The notes below the pieces were generated by a model. The model searched no databases, was not told where the DNA came from, and saw nothing but the letters and a program-made list of their open reading frames with translations. Both the position numbers and the translations under genes were made by a program. From contig JAEWKK010000020.1 in assembly GCA_023386045.1 (NCBI GenBank), positions 62,001-126,000 of the forward strand: 64,000 bases of DNA, in the 5' to 3' direction. Of this stretch, positions 26,928 through 34,815 are shown in pieces; the first letter of the stretch is position 1, and every line of letters begins with the position of its first letter. This DNA is from Bacteroidota bacterium. GTDB taxonomy: Bacteria > Bacteroidota > Bacteroidia > Chitinophagales > Chitinophagaceae.

Positions 26928-27515
26928 ATGCCACAAGATGTAAAAGGAAAGAAAATCGCCATCCTAACCGAAAATGGTTTTGAAGAAGTGGAACTGACTT
27001 CTCCCATGAATGCACTTGAAACCGCTGGTGTGGAAGTAGATGTGATTTCGCCGCAACAGGGCATGGTCAAAGCATGGAATCATGACCATTGGAGTATTGA
27101 GATTCCAGTTGATAAATTGATCGGCGAAGCAAATCCTGAGGATTATGATATGTTAATGCTGCCGGGTGGAGTTATGAACCCTGATAAATTAAGACTAAAC
27201 AGGGAAGCGGTTGCATTTGCGCAGCATTTCCTGGAGCAGGGCAAACCTGTTGCTGCCATCTGTCATGGTCCACAATTACTGATCGAAACAGGTATGTTGG
27301 ATGGAAGAACACTTACTTCTTATCCTTCGCTGCGTACCGATCTTGTCAATGCGGGCGTGAATTGGGTAGATAAGGAAGTGGTGGTTGATAATGGTTTGGT
27401 TACAAGTAGAAAGCCGGATGACCTGGAAGCTTTTAATAAAAAAATGCTGGAAGAGCTCTCAGAAGGGAAGCATGCGACTACAGGGCAGTTTACCCATCAC
27501 GATAAGAGATCCTAA
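26928..27515 (+). CDS. DJ-1/PfpI family protein (class I glutamine amidotransferase-like)
   Basis: A 195-residue member of the PfpI/YhbO branch. The start MPQDVKGKKIAIL (ATG 26928) is taken over a TTG at 26910. The nucleophile-elbow Cys is in VAAICHGPQLL and the family Glu is in LTENGFEEVEL. Relatives are described as proteases, general-stress proteins or glyoxalase/deglycase-like enzymes; the biochemical activity is disputed. It stands alone on the plus strand and ends at a GC-rich hairpin shared with the convergent 2H gene. Confidence 0.88.
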   Translation: MPQDVKGKKIAILTENGFEEVELTSPMNALETAGVEVDVISPQQGMVKAWNHDHWSIEIPVDKLIGEANPEDYDMLMLPGGVMNPDKLRLNREAVAFAQHFLEQGKPVAAICHGPQLLIETGMLDGRTLTSYPSLRTDLVNAGVNWVDKEVVVDNGLVTSRKPDDLEAFNKKMLEELSEGKHATTGQFTHHDKRS

Positions 27516-27521
27516 AAATAA

Positions 27522-27543
27522 AGTCCCGCCAGCAGGCGGGACT
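27522..27543 (-). terminator. Intrinsic terminator of the 2H phosphoesterase gene
   Basis: Nine-base-pair stem AGTCCCGCC / GGCGGGACT with loop AGCA. On the minus strand it is followed by TTATTTTT, so it terminates the minus-strand gene; the plus strand lacks a T-tract. The same nine-base stem is used by the terminator at 40234. Confidence 0.75.
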
Positions 27544-27568
27544 CGTACAACTAGACCACCAACGAAAA

Positions 27569-28168
27569 TCAATCAGCAGGGGTTAAGTGTGAAGGCAGTA
27601 TAAAGTGCCTGGCAATAGTAGTTTTCATGAAAGCATCTGTCTTCAGCAAGTAAATTTTGTCTACCCTGAAACTTCCAAAGAAACTTCTTCCTGCAAAAGC
27701 TTTAATGGCGGGATCATATGCTGTTGACGGAAGATTATAAGCTATAGGAAGGTGTGGTTTTTTTTCGATAAATACAGGTGGACATTCATTGGCCTGGATA
27801 AAGCCATCCAGCATGGAAAGAGAAGCTGCCAGACTTAACAGAGATCCATGATCCTGAACTCTTAAATAAATTGTACCAGAAGGGAAGCCGCTGAAATTAT
27901 TCAGTGTAACCTCAAAGCTTGTTTGCAACTGGCAAATATTCTGTATCCATCTTTCCAGGGTTTCTTCCATAATTTCCTTTGCCAGAAAGCTGCCAATGCT
28001 GATGTAAGGCTTAATTGCTTTTGAAGGCTGAGGAAAAAAATTATGATGAAGAAATCTTTTTTCATCTTCAATAATTTGCCCCACCGCATCGTCCGGAAAA
28101 ACAACCAGCCTGTATTCCCAAAGATCTCCCTGCTTCTTATAAGCACCAGTATAGTTCAGTAAACTCAT
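27569..28168 (-). CDS. 2H phosphoesterase (2'-5' RNA ligase-like) with degenerate motifs
   Basis: About 199 residues with the two-lobed 2H layout: strand motif YRLVVFPDD, first motif KPYISIGSF (~53), FPSGTIYLRV, second motif KPHLPIAYNL (~137), and a C-terminal FRVDKIYLLKT strand. In the first motif the catalytic His is Tyr, and neither motif has the usual Thr/Ser, so catalysis is doubtful. The paralogue at 53537 keeps both His. The ATG at 28168 is preferred: a -7 element (TAATTTTG on the minus strand, 28190-28183) would lie inside a gene starting at the ATG at 28198. A palindrome lies 32 bases upstream, shared with the divergent UmuD-like gene. Confidence 0.75.
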   Translation of the reverse strand: MSLLNYTGAYKKQGDLWEYRLVVFPDDAVGQIIEDEKRFLHHNFFPQPSKAIKPYISIGSFLAKEIMEETLERWIQNICQLQTSFEVTLNNFSGFPSGTIYLRVQDHGSLLSLAASLSMLDGFIQANECPPVFIEKKPHLPIAYNLPSTAYDPAIKAFAGRSFFGSFRVDKIYLLKTDAFMKTTIARHFILPSHLTPAD

Positions 28169-28200
28169 AGCAAATGCGTTTGCAAAATTATTTGGCATAA

Positions 28201-28223
28201 ATTTACTAATAAAATTAGTAAAT
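28201..28223. promoter_or_regulatory. Palindromic operator between 2H and UmuD-like genes
   Basis: Half-sites ATTTACTAA (28201-28209) and TTAGTAAAT (28215-28223) are perfectly inverted around a five-base centre. It overlaps the -33 region of the minus-strand gene and ends seven bases before the plus-strand ATG, so one bound protein could control both genes. The same TTRCTAA-N5-TTAGTAA core recurs at 53481-53499 upstream of the second 2H gene. Confidence 0.7.
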
Positions 28224-28230
28224 AGCAATT

Positions 28231-28638
28231 ATGGCAACTAAAATATTCCCGATATCAAAAAATATTCCCGGGCAGGATCTATTTGAAAAGGAAGAACCGA
28301 TGAACCAAACGGAGAAGGAAGAGGAAAATTACATTGACCTGAATAAGCAGCTCATTAAAAATAAAAAAGAAAGTTTTCTCCTGCGGGTACAGAGCAATGC
28401 CATGAAGGAAGAAGGGATTCAGTATGGAGATGTAATAATAGTTGATCGATCGCTTCCAGCCCTTAGTGGTAAGGTGATCATTGCATTGGTGGGAACTGAA
28501 ATGCTGATACGCAGGCTGGAAATTGTAAATGGTAAGAAAAGGCTGATTCCGGGTACTTCGAGACTTGCACCTATTGAAGTTGACCCTGAAAATTATTCAG
28601 TTTGGGGAGTGGTAACCTATGTTATCCGTACCATGTAA
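28231..28638 (+). CDS. UmuD/LexA-type S24 peptidase fold lacking the catalytic dyad
   Basis: A 135-residue protein that aligns with UmuD from the IDLN motif (YIDLNKQLIKNKKESF) to the end (VWGVVTYVIRTM). In UmuD the catalytic Ser60 lies in GDSM and Lys97 in TVKKL. Here the matching positions are Ala57 (SNAM) and Arg94 (LIRRL), exactly 37 residues apart as in UmuD, so both catalytic residues are replaced. The N-terminal arm also lacks a Cys-Gly or Ala-Gly cleavage site. It should keep the fold and dimer surface but not self-cleave. No UmuC-type polymerase is adjacent; an Fpg/Nei-type glycosylase follows 66 bases downstream. An internal ATG at 28300 is a less likely start. Confidence 0.8.
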   Translation: MATKIFPISKNIPGQDLFEKEEPMNQTEKEEENYIDLNKQLIKNKKESFLLRVQSNAMKEEGIQYGDVIIVDRSLPALSGKVIIALVGTEMLIRRLEIVNGKKRLIPGTSRLAPIEVDPENYSVWGVVTYVIRTM

Positions 28639-28704
28639 TGTTTGAACCTGGAAAAATTCACTACGCTGCATGGCTTGGCATTTGTATGATAAAGGAAAAA
28701 ATCT

Positions 28705-29451
28705 ATGCCTGAAGGTCCTTCTCTTGTAATAGCAAAGGAATTGATGTTGCCATTCAAAGGAAAAAAGATCCTGGCAGTGGAGGGCAATTCAAAGATTGGA
28801 ATAGAAAGGCTGGTCAATAAAAAACTCATTGATATACTGACCTGGGGCAAGCATCTTATTTTCCGCTTTGATAAATTCAGTGTCCGCGTGCATTTCCTGA
28901 TGTTTGGTACCTATTATATCAATTCACGAAAAGATGCAGTTCCCCGGCTTTCCATGAAGTTTTCAAAAGGTGAGATCAATCTCTATACCTGTGCGGTTAA
29001 AATGATCGAGGAACCGCTTGATGAAATTTATGACTGGTCGGCTGATGTTTTAAGTGATGAATGGAACGAAAAAGCAGCAAGGAAAAAACTGAAAGCCCGC
29101 CCTGATGTTCTCGTTGCGGATGCCTTGCTTGACCAGACAATTTTTTCGGGCGTGGGTAACATCATCAAAAATGAAGTTCTGTATCGCATCAAAGTTCATC
29201 CAACCAACACCATCAGTGTTTTACCACCTGCAAAGCTGACGCAGCTGATAAAGGAAGCAAGAAATTACAGCTTTGATTTTTTAGAATGGAAAAAGGAATT
29301 CACCTTAAAAAAGCACTGGTTGGTACATACCAAAAAAACCTGCCAGAGAGATGGTGATAAGATCCATAAAGAATATATAGGAATTACCAACCGGCGAACC
29401 TTTTTTTGTAATACCTGTCAGAAGCTATACAGAGTTAGAAAATCTGCTTAA
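28705..29451 (+). CDS. Fpg/Nei-family DNA glycosylase
   Basis: A 248-residue base-excision repair enzyme. The N-terminus MPEGP carries the catalytic Pro2 and Glu3, with the conserved Lys in LTWGKHLIF and the H2TH region LLDQTIFSGVGNIIKNEVLYR. The C-terminal zinc-finger region reads TCQRDGDKIHKEYIG, then NRRTFFCNTCQ: the second Cys of the first knuckle is Asp, with a His five residues before the first Cys as a possible substitute ligand. It acts on oxidised bases, substrate unknown. It is in line with the UmuD-like gene (66-base gap), hinting at a shared damage-related transcript. Confidence 0.85.
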   Translation: MPEGPSLVIAKELMLPFKGKKILAVEGNSKIGIERLVNKKLIDILTWGKHLIFRFDKFSVRVHFLMFGTYYINSRKDAVPRLSMKFSKGEINLYTCAVKMIEEPLDEIYDWSADVLSDEWNEKAARKKLKARPDVLVADALLDQTIFSGVGNIIKNEVLYRIKVHPTNTISVLPPAKLTQLIKEARNYSFDFLEWKKEFTLKKHWLVHTKKTCQRDGDKIHKEYIGITNRRTFFCNTCQKLYRVRKSA

Positions 29452-29508
29452 TTCTCTTTGAAAAATTGAAGCAATTCAATGGGCATTAAAAATTTGGTAC
29501 TTCTTTTC

Positions 29509-30171
29509 TCAACTTTTTTTGGAACGCAGGTCGAGTAGTTTTTGTTTTTCTTCTTCAATTTTTTTTGCCTGGTTTTCCTGGTCTTCGCTGTTTTTCTTCA
29601 GATCTTTTTGGAGCTGCTCAATTTTTTTGTTCATTTCTTTTTCATTATCGCGCAGCTTCTCCAGTTTTTTCTCTGCATTTTTTACAGCGTCTTCCTGGTC
29701 CCTAATATCGAGATCGAGTTTATAGGCTGCCGACTGGTCAATAAAACCATTTAAAAAGGTTTTGGCAGCATTATAAGTTTTTTCATCAGAAGTAGATGAG
29801 ACAAAACTTTCACCCCTTCCTACCAGCATGTAAATGATGGACTGGTCCTTTGCCTTCCTGCTTTTCTGGTCAACCTTAAAATAGAGATCTACAGGCTCCT
29901 GGGCGTTTTCAAAACGAACACCTTTAAAAATATAAAAGCCATTCAGCTTGTTTTGCTTCCAGAATAATTTGCCTTTTGTTTCCGCGTCATAGCCGATCTT
30001 TTTTAAATTATCAACTATAAAATCTTCCACTACTCCTTCCTTATAAGGTAGGTCAAGCATCAATCCGGGTTGTGAAGTTTTGTTATAAGAAATCGAGGTA
30101 TAGCTTGACTGTGCAAAGCCAGTAATATGAAACAGGATCACTGTTAATAACAGCGCAAATGTTTTCTTCAT
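29509..30171 (-). CDS. Secreted protein with C-terminal coiled coil
   Basis: A 220-residue protein with a signal peptide (residues 1-20, ending GFAQ) when started at the ATG at 30171; an upstream in-frame start at 30249 would bury the signal and is rejected. Residues ~25-140 form a beta/alpha domain of unknown family; residues ~150-220 are a Lys/Glu-rich coiled coil (EDAVKNAEKKLEKLRDNEKE onward). It is likely periplasmic. No function can be assigned. Confidence 0.7.
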   Translation of the reverse strand: MKKTFALLLTVILFHITGFAQSSYTSISYNKTSQPGLMLDLPYKEGVVEDFIVDNLKKIGYDAETKGKLFWKQNKLNGFYIFKGVRFENAQEPVDLYFKVDQKSRKAKDQSIIYMLVGRGESFVSSTSDEKTYNAAKTFLNGFIDQSAAYKLDLDIRDQEDAVKNAEKKLEKLRDNEKEMNKKIEQLQKDLKKNSEDQENQAKKIEEEKQKLLDLRSKKS

Positions 30172-30204
30172 AAACAGTGTTTTGGGATGTAAAGAAACAA
30201 AGAT

Positions 30205-30282
30205 TTTGGCAGATAGCAGATGGCGGATGTCAGATGGCAGATAGTTCATTGATCATAGTTCATAGTCCATGGTTTATCACTA
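30205..30282. repeat. Degenerate word repeat upstream of the secreted coiled-coil gene
   Basis: Words such as ggcagatagcagatggcgg, gtcagatggcagatagttc and atcatagttcatagtccatgg cover 30208-30275. This is one of the few copies at a gene 5' end. The remainder of the gap to 30395 shows nothing recognisable. Confidence 0.7.
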
Positions 30283-30395
30283 CTGTCCGGAGAAAGTTTT
30301 CAAAGACGAATAAAATCGTTATTCATAATATCAATCAGCTGACAGCTTAGTTCTGGGGCCTGCTTTTCGATAATTCGATGTGTTAGGCTTAAAGA

Positions 30396-31070
30396 TTAAT
30401 TCCCAGCTGAAAGTTCTATTAGTTTACTTCCAACCAATTTGAATTTCCAATCCTTCAAGACCTTGTACGTCCGGTCAGTTAAATTCACATCGTCCAGTAT
30501 TCTCACTCTTAGAAATTTGCCAGGTTGTGTTACCGATAACCAGGAAGAACCCAAATTTGTGTCATAAAACATAACCTTCAGATTCTTTAGAGTCAATGGA
30601 TTAATGTTTGACGAGAGGGATGGATCGTAATGGCCATTCAAAGAACTATCATTATTAAGGAAATAATAAGTGTTATAAACTGTGTCACCTCTTTTATTCA
30701 CAGGGTGTAATAGCCGGCCATATAAGGAATCGTCACCCAAAATTTCTTTATCATAACTAATTTCAACTCTTAGGTTATCGGATTGGAAATCACTAGTCAG
30801 GATGAGTGTATCTTTCTTTATTAAATAATTGCCCTCAGCATGTTCTTCATGATTAAGAGGACGAAATGCCACATATTCAAACCTCCCATTCATTGATAAG
30901 ACAATTTTAGCTCCCGATGCATGAAACTGGTCATGCTCTTCCCAGCCATATATGGCAAATATGCTGTCTTGTTTTCCCTCAGTTTTTTGTTTTGTCCAAT
31001 TTTGACTATGTGAGAAATGACCAACTAAAGTCGCTGTAACTAATAAGAATATATTTTTTAACTGCTGCAT
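30396..31070 (-). CDS. Secreted protein of unknown function
   Basis: A 224-residue protein with a signal peptide (LKNIFLLVTATLVGHFSHSQ). The ATG at 31070 is chosen; the in-frame ATG at 31118 adds an unlikely leader. The mature part looks like a beta-rich lipocalin-type or immunoglobulin-like chain (GRFEYVAFRPLNHEEHAEGN, LILTSDFQSDNLRVEISYD). No known family recognised and no informative neighbour. Confidence 0.65.
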   Translation of the reverse strand: MQQLKNIFLLVTATLVGHFSHSQNWTKQKTEGKQDSIFAIYGWEEHDQFHASGAKIVLSMNGRFEYVAFRPLNHEEHAEGNYLIKKDTLILTSDFQSDNLRVEISYDKEILGDDSLYGRLLHPVNKRGDTVYNTYYFLNNDSSLNGHYDPSLSSNINPLTLKNLKVMFYDTNLGSSWLSVTQPGKFLRVRILDDVNLTDRTYKVLKDWKFKLVGSKLIELSAGN

Positions 31071-31194
31071 TATAAGAAGTTCTTCAATTGCTGCCAACAA
31101 CGCATCACTTAAAGTCAAGCAGACTAAGGTTTACCAACAGAACTTGCTTAAACCTTATGCTTTTAGTGCAATACATATAAGCAATCTTCTACAC

Positions 31195-31286
31195 CTTACA
31201 CCATAGCCATAAGCGATAAGCCATATGCCATCAGCCATCGGCAAAAAATTCATCCGCTGTGAACTATGAACCATGACCTATGAACC
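31195..31286. repeat. Degenerate word repeat at 3' end of the OmpA-family gene
   Basis: Words ccatagccataagcgataagc, catatgccatcagccatc and gtgaactatgaaccatgacc fill the last ~90 bases before the stop of the minus-strand OmpA-family gene at 31289. Confidence 0.7.
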
Positions 31287-31288
31287 CA

Positions 31289-32155
31289 CTACGACTGCTT
31301 CTTCTCCAGTAACTGGAAGAACTGGTCTAGCTGAGGAAGGATCACAATTCTTGTACGCCTGTTTACTGCCTTGCCCTCTGCTGATTCATTGGATTGCAAT
31401 GGAATGTATTCACCACGACCGCCGGCAGTCATACGTTTGGGATCCATGTTGAACTTATTCTGGAGAATCCTTACAACCGATGTTGCTCTTTTTACACTCA
31501 GGTCCCAATTATCGGCGATGCAATTGTTTTTGATGGGCACATTATCCGTATGTCCTTCCACCATGAATTCGATTTCAGGCTTGCTGTTCAGCACCTGTGC
31601 CACCTTGCCAAGTACATTCATGGCCTTATCTGAAACTTCAGCACTGCCACTTTTGAAAAGCATCTTGTCTGAAATAGAAATAAATACAACTCCTTTTTCT
31701 ACTTTGATCTCCACATCTGTATCACTGATGTCATTCAAAGCACCTTTAAGGTTCATTACCAGGACCATGTTCAGGGAATCCTTTCTTGCTATAGCGGACT
31801 GAAGGTTTTGAATATAAGCATCCTTCGCGCCAATATTATCCAGAGACTTCCTGATGCTCTCAGCCTGCGAACTGGAGATCACAGAAAGATCTTTCAGCTG
31901 GTTAAGCACGGTGTTATTATTCTCTTTCAAAAAATCGATCTGCTTGTTGAGGCCAGTAATTTCGGTTTCCAGTAAGGCCTTGCGCTTGGCCAGTTCAGCC
32001 TGCTCATCCCGGCAATTCTTAAGATCCTCTTGCACCTGCATATAAAAAGTATTGAGCTTGGCATACTTGTCCTGCTCTGCACGTAATTTTTTATTACTAA
32101 CGCAGGAAGAGAGCGATAAAACGACCAGGGCGGCAAACAACAATTGTTTTTTCAT
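31289..32155 (-). CDS. OmpA-family peptidoglycan-associated lipoprotein
   Basis: A 288-residue protein with a lipobox (SLSSCVSN, Cys near residue 18), a long coiled coil (residues ~25-125, including ELAKRKALLETEITGLNKQI), and a C-terminal OmpA domain with VEGHTDNVPIKNN, NWDLSVKRATSVVRIL and NRRTRIVIL; the Asp and Arg that grip diaminopimelate are present. It should tether the outer membrane to the wall, or act as a flagella-independent MotB-like spacer protein. It is followed by repeat DNA. Confidence 0.9.
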   Translation of the reverse strand: MKKQLLFAALVVLSLSSCVSNKKLRAEQDKYAKLNTFYMQVQEDLKNCRDEQAELAKRKALLETEITGLNKQIDFLKENNNTVLNQLKDLSVISSSQAESIRKSLDNIGAKDAYIQNLQSAIARKDSLNMVLVMNLKGALNDISDTDVEIKVEKGVVFISISDKMLFKSGSAEVSDKAMNVLGKVAQVLNSKPEIEFMVEGHTDNVPIKNNCIADNWDLSVKRATSVVRILQNKFNMDPKRMTAGGRGEYIPLQSNESAEGKAVNRRTRIVILPQLDQFFQLLEKKQS

Positions 32156-32234
32156 GAATTTTTATTTTACTGAAAAAATATATTCTGAATTAGCAAAGTT
32201 ATCGTGCTATGCTCAAAAGAGGAGGGTTTTTTGG

Positions 32235-32425
32235 AGAGGTCAACATTCAAGGTGTTCACGAGTTCACAGGTTCACAAGTTCACAAGTTCATGAGTCTAAG
32301 GATTTTGTATCTACTTAGGAAGGATTGATTAAAAATGACCGTCCATGGACCAAACAAAATCGGCAACACCATATGCCATACGCTATATGCCATCTGCCAG
32401 AACTATGAACCATGAACTATGATCT
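32235..32425. repeat. gttcacaa direct repeats and degenerate word repeats
   Basis: Two blocks: 32252-32297 repeats gttcac-type words (gttcacgagttcacaggttc and related), and 32336-32425 carries ccatggacc, catatgccatacgctatatgc and gaactatgaaccatgaac words. The second block runs into the asparaginase gene, so its last codons (ELADRS and stop) are repeat words. Confidence 0.7.
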
Positions 32426-32914
32426 ATCTGCCAGTTCTTCAAACTCTCCTGTTTCCTTATTTTTTCGAACATTGTTGGCGTGGAAATACCTTCCATTCAT
32501 TGCAACATAAACACCCTGTGGCAGGGTTTGCACAAAGGCCATAGCGCTTCCAAGATTGAATAACCCGTCAGAAGAGCCAAATTTATAGGGGATCATGGCG
32601 CCAGTGATCACGATGGTTTTATTTTTTACTTTACCTGCAATGAGGCGGGCTGTGTCTGCCATTGTATCCGTGCCATGAGTAATGATGATCTTGTCTTCAG
32701 GGCTCTTGATACAATGATCGGCAATCAGCTCTCTGTCTGCATCACTCATCTCCAGGCTGTCTACCATCATGAGGGTACGCACTTCAACCGGTACAAGGTT
32801 TCTGCCCAGTTCCAGCATCTCAGGTAAATGTGAATCCTTGAAAAACAATTGCCCATTCAGTTCATTATATTCTTTATCGAAAGTGCCACCGGTAATAAAT
32901 ATCCTTATGCTCAT
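32417..32914 (-). CDS. Single-domain asparaginase-like protein
   Basis: A 165-residue protein matching only the N-terminal half of L-asparaginase: ITGGTFDKEYNELNG carries the first catalytic Thr, and IITHGTDTMADTARLIA the second Thr-Asp pair with the downstream Lys region replaced. GAMIPYKFGSSDGLFNLGSA follows. Two-domain asparaginases have about 330 residues, so the C-terminal domain is missing; similar one-domain proteins exist in bacteria as far as I know. The last six codons derive from the repeat downstream. Activity is uncertain. Confidence 0.8.
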   Translation of the reverse strand: MSIRIFITGGTFDKEYNELNGQLFFKDSHLPEMLELGRNLVPVEVRTLMMVDSLEMSDADRELIADHCIKSPEDKIIITHGTDTMADTARLIAGKVKNKTIVITGAMIPYKFGSSDGLFNLGSAMAFVQTLPQGVYVAMNGRYFHANNVRKNKETGEFEELADRS

Positions 32915-32992
32915 AAGATTGTCAAAGGCGTAAAATTAGGAAGAGAAGAATGAATCAGAATTCTTTATAGCAGTGAGTAATGAATCCCTGCA

Positions 32993-33226
32993 TTAATGAG
33001 AAGCATCTTTTTCCATACTTCTTCCCACCATATAACCAACTGCAGCGCCAACAATGGCTGCAATTATCAGAATAATATAATCAGGACCGGCAGCAAAAAG
33101 AGATACGATCACTGCAAATACAGCAAATAAAATGGCAAGAATGATATGTCCTTTTGTTCTTTGGCGGGCGGGGATGTCAGCAGGTTTCTGGTATTTGTGT
33201 CCGGGACGGTTACGGCTTTGTGGCAT
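32993..33226 (-). CDS. Small membrane protein with glycine-zipper segment
   Basis: A 77-residue protein: a basic, Pro-rich N-terminus (PQSRNRPGHKYQKPADIPAR) followed by two hydrophobic helices (~29-45 and ~50-70), the second with Gly spacing IVGAAVGYMVGRSM. No family recognised; the pattern resembles small inner-membrane proteins common in Bacteroidota. Confidence 0.6.
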   Translation of the reverse strand: MPQSRNRPGHKYQKPADIPARQRTKGHIILAILFAVFAVIVSLFAAGPDYIILIIAAIVGAAVGYMVGRSMEKDASH

Positions 33227-33278
33227 ATTGAGTTTTTCGTAAAAGGTACAAATAATTGTTTAAGCGAATTTTTTCAGG

Positions 33279-34300
33279 CTATTGAAAAGGGTCTGAAAAT
33301 CTTACATCAGTGGTGATGGTATTATCTGTCAATGTGCGCATAAATGCAAGTAAGCGTGGCCTGTCCTGTGGAGCTACACCATGTGCTGGAATATTACTTG
33401 CCAGCATGGCTTCAAGTGATGGCACACTGCCATTGTGAAATAAAGGACTAGTGGAAGCTATATTGCGGAGTGTTCCCGATTTAAATCGATTCTGGTTATT
33501 GATGCCTGCATCATTGGGATCAAATAATCCAAATGGAGCCGCGGGTTGTGAAGTAATAAACATGGGAGGTCGATGGCAGCCGCCACAGGCGCCGGGACCT
33601 GCTGTCAGAAATAATTGTTCACCTGCCTGTTCCTCCGGAGTAAAATTTTCAAGTCCCTGTTTCACCCTGTCGTATTTGGATTGATAAGTAACAATGTTTC
33701 TTAAAAATTGCGAGAGTGCTTTTGAGATTTTATCAGCATTGATTTCCTTGCTTCCAAAGGCCTTTCGAAATAATTCTGGATAGTAAGATAGAGAAGCAAG
33801 CTTTGATTCCAGTTGTTCTAATGTCAATCCCATTTCCGTACTATCCTGTATGGGCATCAACACCTGTTGCTCCAGGGTAGCAGCTCTTTCATCCCAAAAC
33901 ATTCTTCCCGAGCGATAGAATCGCAGGTTTAAGGTGGGCATGGAATGTCTTTTGGTTGATCCACCTTCAAAACCCATGCTTTTAATCAGGTTATCACTGA
34001 AACTTAATTCCTGCTTGTGGCAGGAAGCACAACTGATTGTATTGTTTTTTGAAAGATGCTTGTCGTAAAAAAGTACGCGACCCAGCGTTGCTCCATCATT
34101 GGTGATCTGGCTGGTGTATTATCCAATTGAGGTAAAGCCATTGCAATGTGCTGGGGGAATGCTGAAGAATAATTGTATGGGATGGAAGGCAATTGCGGTC
34201 CACCTGTTATTATAAGTGGAGCATTGTTCTTGCTGCAATACTGGAACAACAACACTGTCAGTAATAATGCAGTGATCAGGCGGAAGCTTTTATATTTCAT
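33279..34300 (-). pseudogene. Di-haem cytochrome c peroxidase (MauG/CcpA family), frameshifted
   Basis: Two frames together encode one protein. The N-terminal frame (34300 down to ~34109) has a lipoprotein signal (FQYCSK) and reads MALPQLDNTPA; the other frame then continues ITNDGATLGRVLFYDKHLS and NNTISCASCHKQELSFSD, with the first haem motif CASCH. It runs to 33279 with the second haem motif CGGCH in GACGGCHRPPMF and the tail GTLRNIASTSPLFHNGSVPS. The switch falls at 34107-34109, equal to a loss of one base (plus a multiple of three) or a gain of two. There is no slippery run at the site. The intact protein would reduce hydrogen peroxide in the periplasm. It is either a recent pseudogene or a sequencing/assembly error. 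Confidence 0.85.
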
Positions 34301-34407
34301 ATACCTGGTTTAGAGTGGTGTTTTCCAGGTTGCACAAGAAAATAGGCGGGCTTGGAATTAAGAAGTGCCGGAAAGTTTAAAGGCCAAAAAAAATTTATTG
34401 AACTCTT

Positions 34408-34734
34408 TCAGACCACCAGCTTTTCAACAGTGTGTATCAATTGATCCATGGGGAAGGGCTTCGAAAGTACTATGGTTTCGCCGTCTTCTTCAACGGAATG
34501 GGCTTCATCTTTTTCAATTAGTACAATGGCTGGTATCCTGATCCTGTTTTTATTAAGTTGATAAGCTGCATGGTCGAGGATCACAACAGATGGCTTCATT
34601 CTTTTGATTCTCTCAGTAACTTCATCGGCCTTATTGCAGGCTTCGGCCTTGTAATTCCTGTGTACGAGCATGAGATACATTTTTGAAAGTGCATCCAGGT
34701 CACTTTCTACGACCAATACTCTTGTTCTTGCCAT
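34408..34734 (-). CDS. Stand-alone response-regulator receiver domain protein
   Basis: A 108-residue receiver domain: VLVVESDLDALSKMYLML carries the acidic pocket, the phospho-acceptor Asp lies in VVILDHAAY (~54) and the conserved Lys in VLSKPFPMD. There is no output domain. The ATG at 34734 (MARTRVLVVES) is chosen over 34785, whose extra residues are not receiver sequence. Acid-pocket residues are Glu/Ser/Asp rather than Asp-Asp, a mild departure. No histidine kinase is nearby, so it may be a CheY-like messenger. Confidence 0.82.
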   Translation of the reverse strand: MARTRVLVVESDLDALSKMYLMLVHRNYKAEACNKADEVTERIKRMKPSVVILDHAAYQLNKNRIRIPAIVLIEKDEAHSVEEDGETIVLSKPFPMDQLIHTVEKLVV

Positions 34735-34815
34735 TGATTTTCTTTGGAGAAAGGCAAATGTAGGAGAGGCTTCAATTGCAGACAAGCGTATAACTACCTG
34801 CTGTTTTTACGAAGT

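Noticed and set aside
32417..32914. Asparaginase truncated by repeat insertion
   Set aside because: One-domain versions of similar length exist, as far as I know, so a natural short form is more likely; only the last codons come from the repeat.
34100..34115. Programmed frameshift in the peroxidase gene
   Set aside because: No slippery heptamer, stop-adjacent shift site or downstream structure is visible; a mutation or error is simpler.
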